In this document: piece after piece, positions 5,147 to 5,174 of the stretch
Layout: every line of letters starts with the position of its first letter
Numbering within the stretch: the stretch's first letter is position 1
From: an uncultured Gemmatimonadota bacterium
Lineage (GTDB): Bacteria > Gemmatimonadota > Gemmatimonadetes > Gemmatimonadales > GWC2-71-9
Length of the DNA stretch: 5,174 nt
NCBI GenBank assembly: GCA_913009915.1
Contig: CAJVYZ010000246.1
Span: 1 to 5,174 of the forward strand
Reading direction: 5' to 3'
The notes under the pieces: model-generated
Databases searched by the model: none
Told to the model about the DNA's origin: nothing
Seen by the model: only the letters and a program-made list of their open reading frames with translations
Translations under genes and position numbers: made by a program

Positions 5147-5174
5147 AAAAAAAAAAAACACTATCGCAACAACA
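5147..5174 (+). other. Post-adapter read tail (poly-A and noise)
   Basis: Twelve A residues (5147-5158), then 16 bases with no recognisable origin (5159-5174). Reads that run past the end of the adapter typically give this kind of tail. Not genomic. Confidence 0.93.

Noticed and set aside
4227..5147. 306-residue + strand reading frame
   Set aside because: It runs antisense to the serine hydrolase, has no recognisable domain, and its end is translated adapter (KSTRLNSSH).

Overview
This is the end of a high-GC bacterial contig, and its last 94 bases are not biological. It carries five protein genes: three on the + strand (about 1-2880), then two on the - strand (about 3058-4997). The GC content, an envelope-rich gene set (RND pump, beta-barrel protein, exported serine hydrolase) and a TTG start behind a strong Shine-Dalgarno site suggest a diderm soil or sediment bacterium. 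The mix resembles metagenome-derived Gemmatimonadota or Acidobacteriota, but there is no rRNA or marker gene to prove this.

Layout. 1-995 is the C-terminal third of an RND efflux transporter. 1162-1848 is a GNAT-family N-acetyltransferase. 2038-2880 is a secreted protein, probably an outer-membrane beta-barrel. A convergent gap (2881-3057) follows. On the - strand, 4997-3546 is a signal-peptide-bearing class C beta-lactamase-like (S12) serine hydrolase. A 200-bp gap then leads to a 95-residue thioredoxin-fold protein at 3345-3058. The genes do not form one obvious pathway; the gaps of 166-200 bp suggest separate transcription units.

The most interesting biology is in the gap at 3346-3545. 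The small thioredoxin-like gene has its own promoter with mer-operator architecture: a TTGACC -35 box, a dyad CCGTACC-GT-GGTACTG filling the spacer, and a -10 box 19-20 bp away. This implies control by a MerR-family metal or stress sensor, yet no such regulator is in the window. Three short tandem arrays with a 7-bp period but different unit sequences lie at 2865-2892, 3408-3434 and 3485-3533. One supplies the stop codon of the beta-barrel gene, and another abuts the MerR-type promoter.

The right end (5081-5174) is an Illumina TruSeq index adapter followed by poly-A and read-tail sequence. It is an assembly artefact, and any + strand reading frame running into it has an artificial C terminus. 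The true contig ends at about 5080.
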